Source: Lentibacillus persicus (GTDB lineage Bacteria; Bacillota; Bacilli; Bacillales; Amphibacillaceae). Taken from it: DNA of 64,000 nucleotides. Numbering within the stretch: position 1 is the first letter of the stretch; each line of letters begins with the position of its first letter. Location: NCBI RefSeq assembly GCF_900112705.1, contig NZ_FOMR01000001.1, positions 298,945 to 362,944 on the forward strand. Direction: 5' to 3'. This document shows positions 63,886 to 64,000 of the stretch, piece after piece. The notes under the pieces are model-generated. The model saw only the letters and a program-made list of their open reading frames with translations, did not search any database and was not told the DNA's origin. The translations under genes and the position numbers were made by a program.

Positions 63886-64000
63886 TCAATGTACGGCTTT
63901 TAAATCTTGAATAATGTTATCCACTTCTTCGGATTCCACGCCGGAGTACCGTTTGATTACTTTCCCTTCCGGATTCACCAAAAAGAAGCTTGTCCCATGC
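63886..64000 (-). CDS. SCO1/SenC family protein, C-terminal end
   Basis: Partial; the gene runs off the right edge and only the last 37 complete codons are seen. HGTSFFLVNPEGKVIKRYSG is the end of the thioredoxin-like SCO domain, and its His is the copper-ligand His of the family. SCO proteins deliver copper to cytochrome c oxidase or act as thiol reductases. The TGA is at 63886-63888. Confidence 0.75.
   Translation of the reverse strand, partial: HGTSFFLVNPEGKVIKRYSGVESEEVDNIIQDLKAVH

Overview
The window reads as chromosomal DNA of a low-GC, moderately halophilic member of the Bacillaceae, of the Virgibacillus / Lentibacillus / Oceanobacillus kind. This rests on strong AGGAGG ribosome sites, Gram-positive lipoproteins, SleB/CwlJ-type and DUF1360 sporulation-associated genes, a betaine-type BCCT transporter next to ectoine hydroxylase (ectD), an argCJBD cluster and B. 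subtilis-like gene families. The genus call is inference. No tRNA, rRNA, CRISPR array, prophage or complete insertion sequence was seen.

Region by region. 1-9289 is an acyl-CoA catabolic cluster: the end of an acyl-CoA synthetase, two APH-like kinases, a TetR repressor, an ACAD10/11-like acyl-CoA dehydrogenase, two enoyl-CoA hydratases, an SDR, a ComB-like phosphatase and a nitronate monooxygenase-like flavoprotein. Kinase plus ACAD11-type dehydrogenase plus SDR plus synthetase is the signature of 4-hydroxyacyl-CoA (levulinate / gamma-lactone type) degradation. 9283-20850 holds mixed single genes: a lipoprotein, a small SWIM zinc-finger protein, DUF4317, RhuM, a secreted alkaline phosphatase, a nucleoside hydrolase, two membrane proteins, an oxidoreductase, a lone PTS IIA and a toxin-antitoxin remnant. 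20937-26068 has a 3-methyladenine glycosylase and an M20 deacylase/TRAP transporter operon. The deacylase seems to start at a non-AUG codon.

26069-31375 is an accessory patch: a 21-nt tandem repeat, a heptad-repeat coiled-coil protein, a nitrilase remnant, a ZorA/ZorB-like membrane motor pair without the usual Zorya effectors, and an Rpn/PDDEXK nuclease. 31574-37678 is housekeeping and accessory genes with a 126-bp tandem repeat. 37851-41340 is guanine salvage: guaC facing away from a guanine-riboswitch-controlled xpt-pbuX operon. 42060-46316 is argCJBD behind a promoter overlapped by ARG-box-like repeats. 46397-46801 is a MITE-like element. 48048-53121 carries an acyl-CoA ligase with an AMACR-like CoA-transferase/racemase, an orphan sdhB and an Asp/Glu racemase homologue.

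54416-57040 is osmoprotection (BCCT transporter and ectD). ectD is bracketed by a perfect 17-bp inverted repeat and followed by a 20-nt tandem array, then prfC. 59240-63223 is a sulfide/persulfide detoxification operon: CstR-type repressor, rhodanese, DsrE, rhodanese-persulfide dioxygenase fusion, TusA and TauE exporter. It has CstR-like operators and a second MITE-like copy inside it. The window ends in an SCO-family gene cut by the right edge.

The strongest candidates for undescribed biology are the split ACAD11-like 4-hydroxyacyl-CoA module, the effector-less Zor-like motor beside a nuclease, the ectD inverted repeat, and the families of periodic intergenic repeats.
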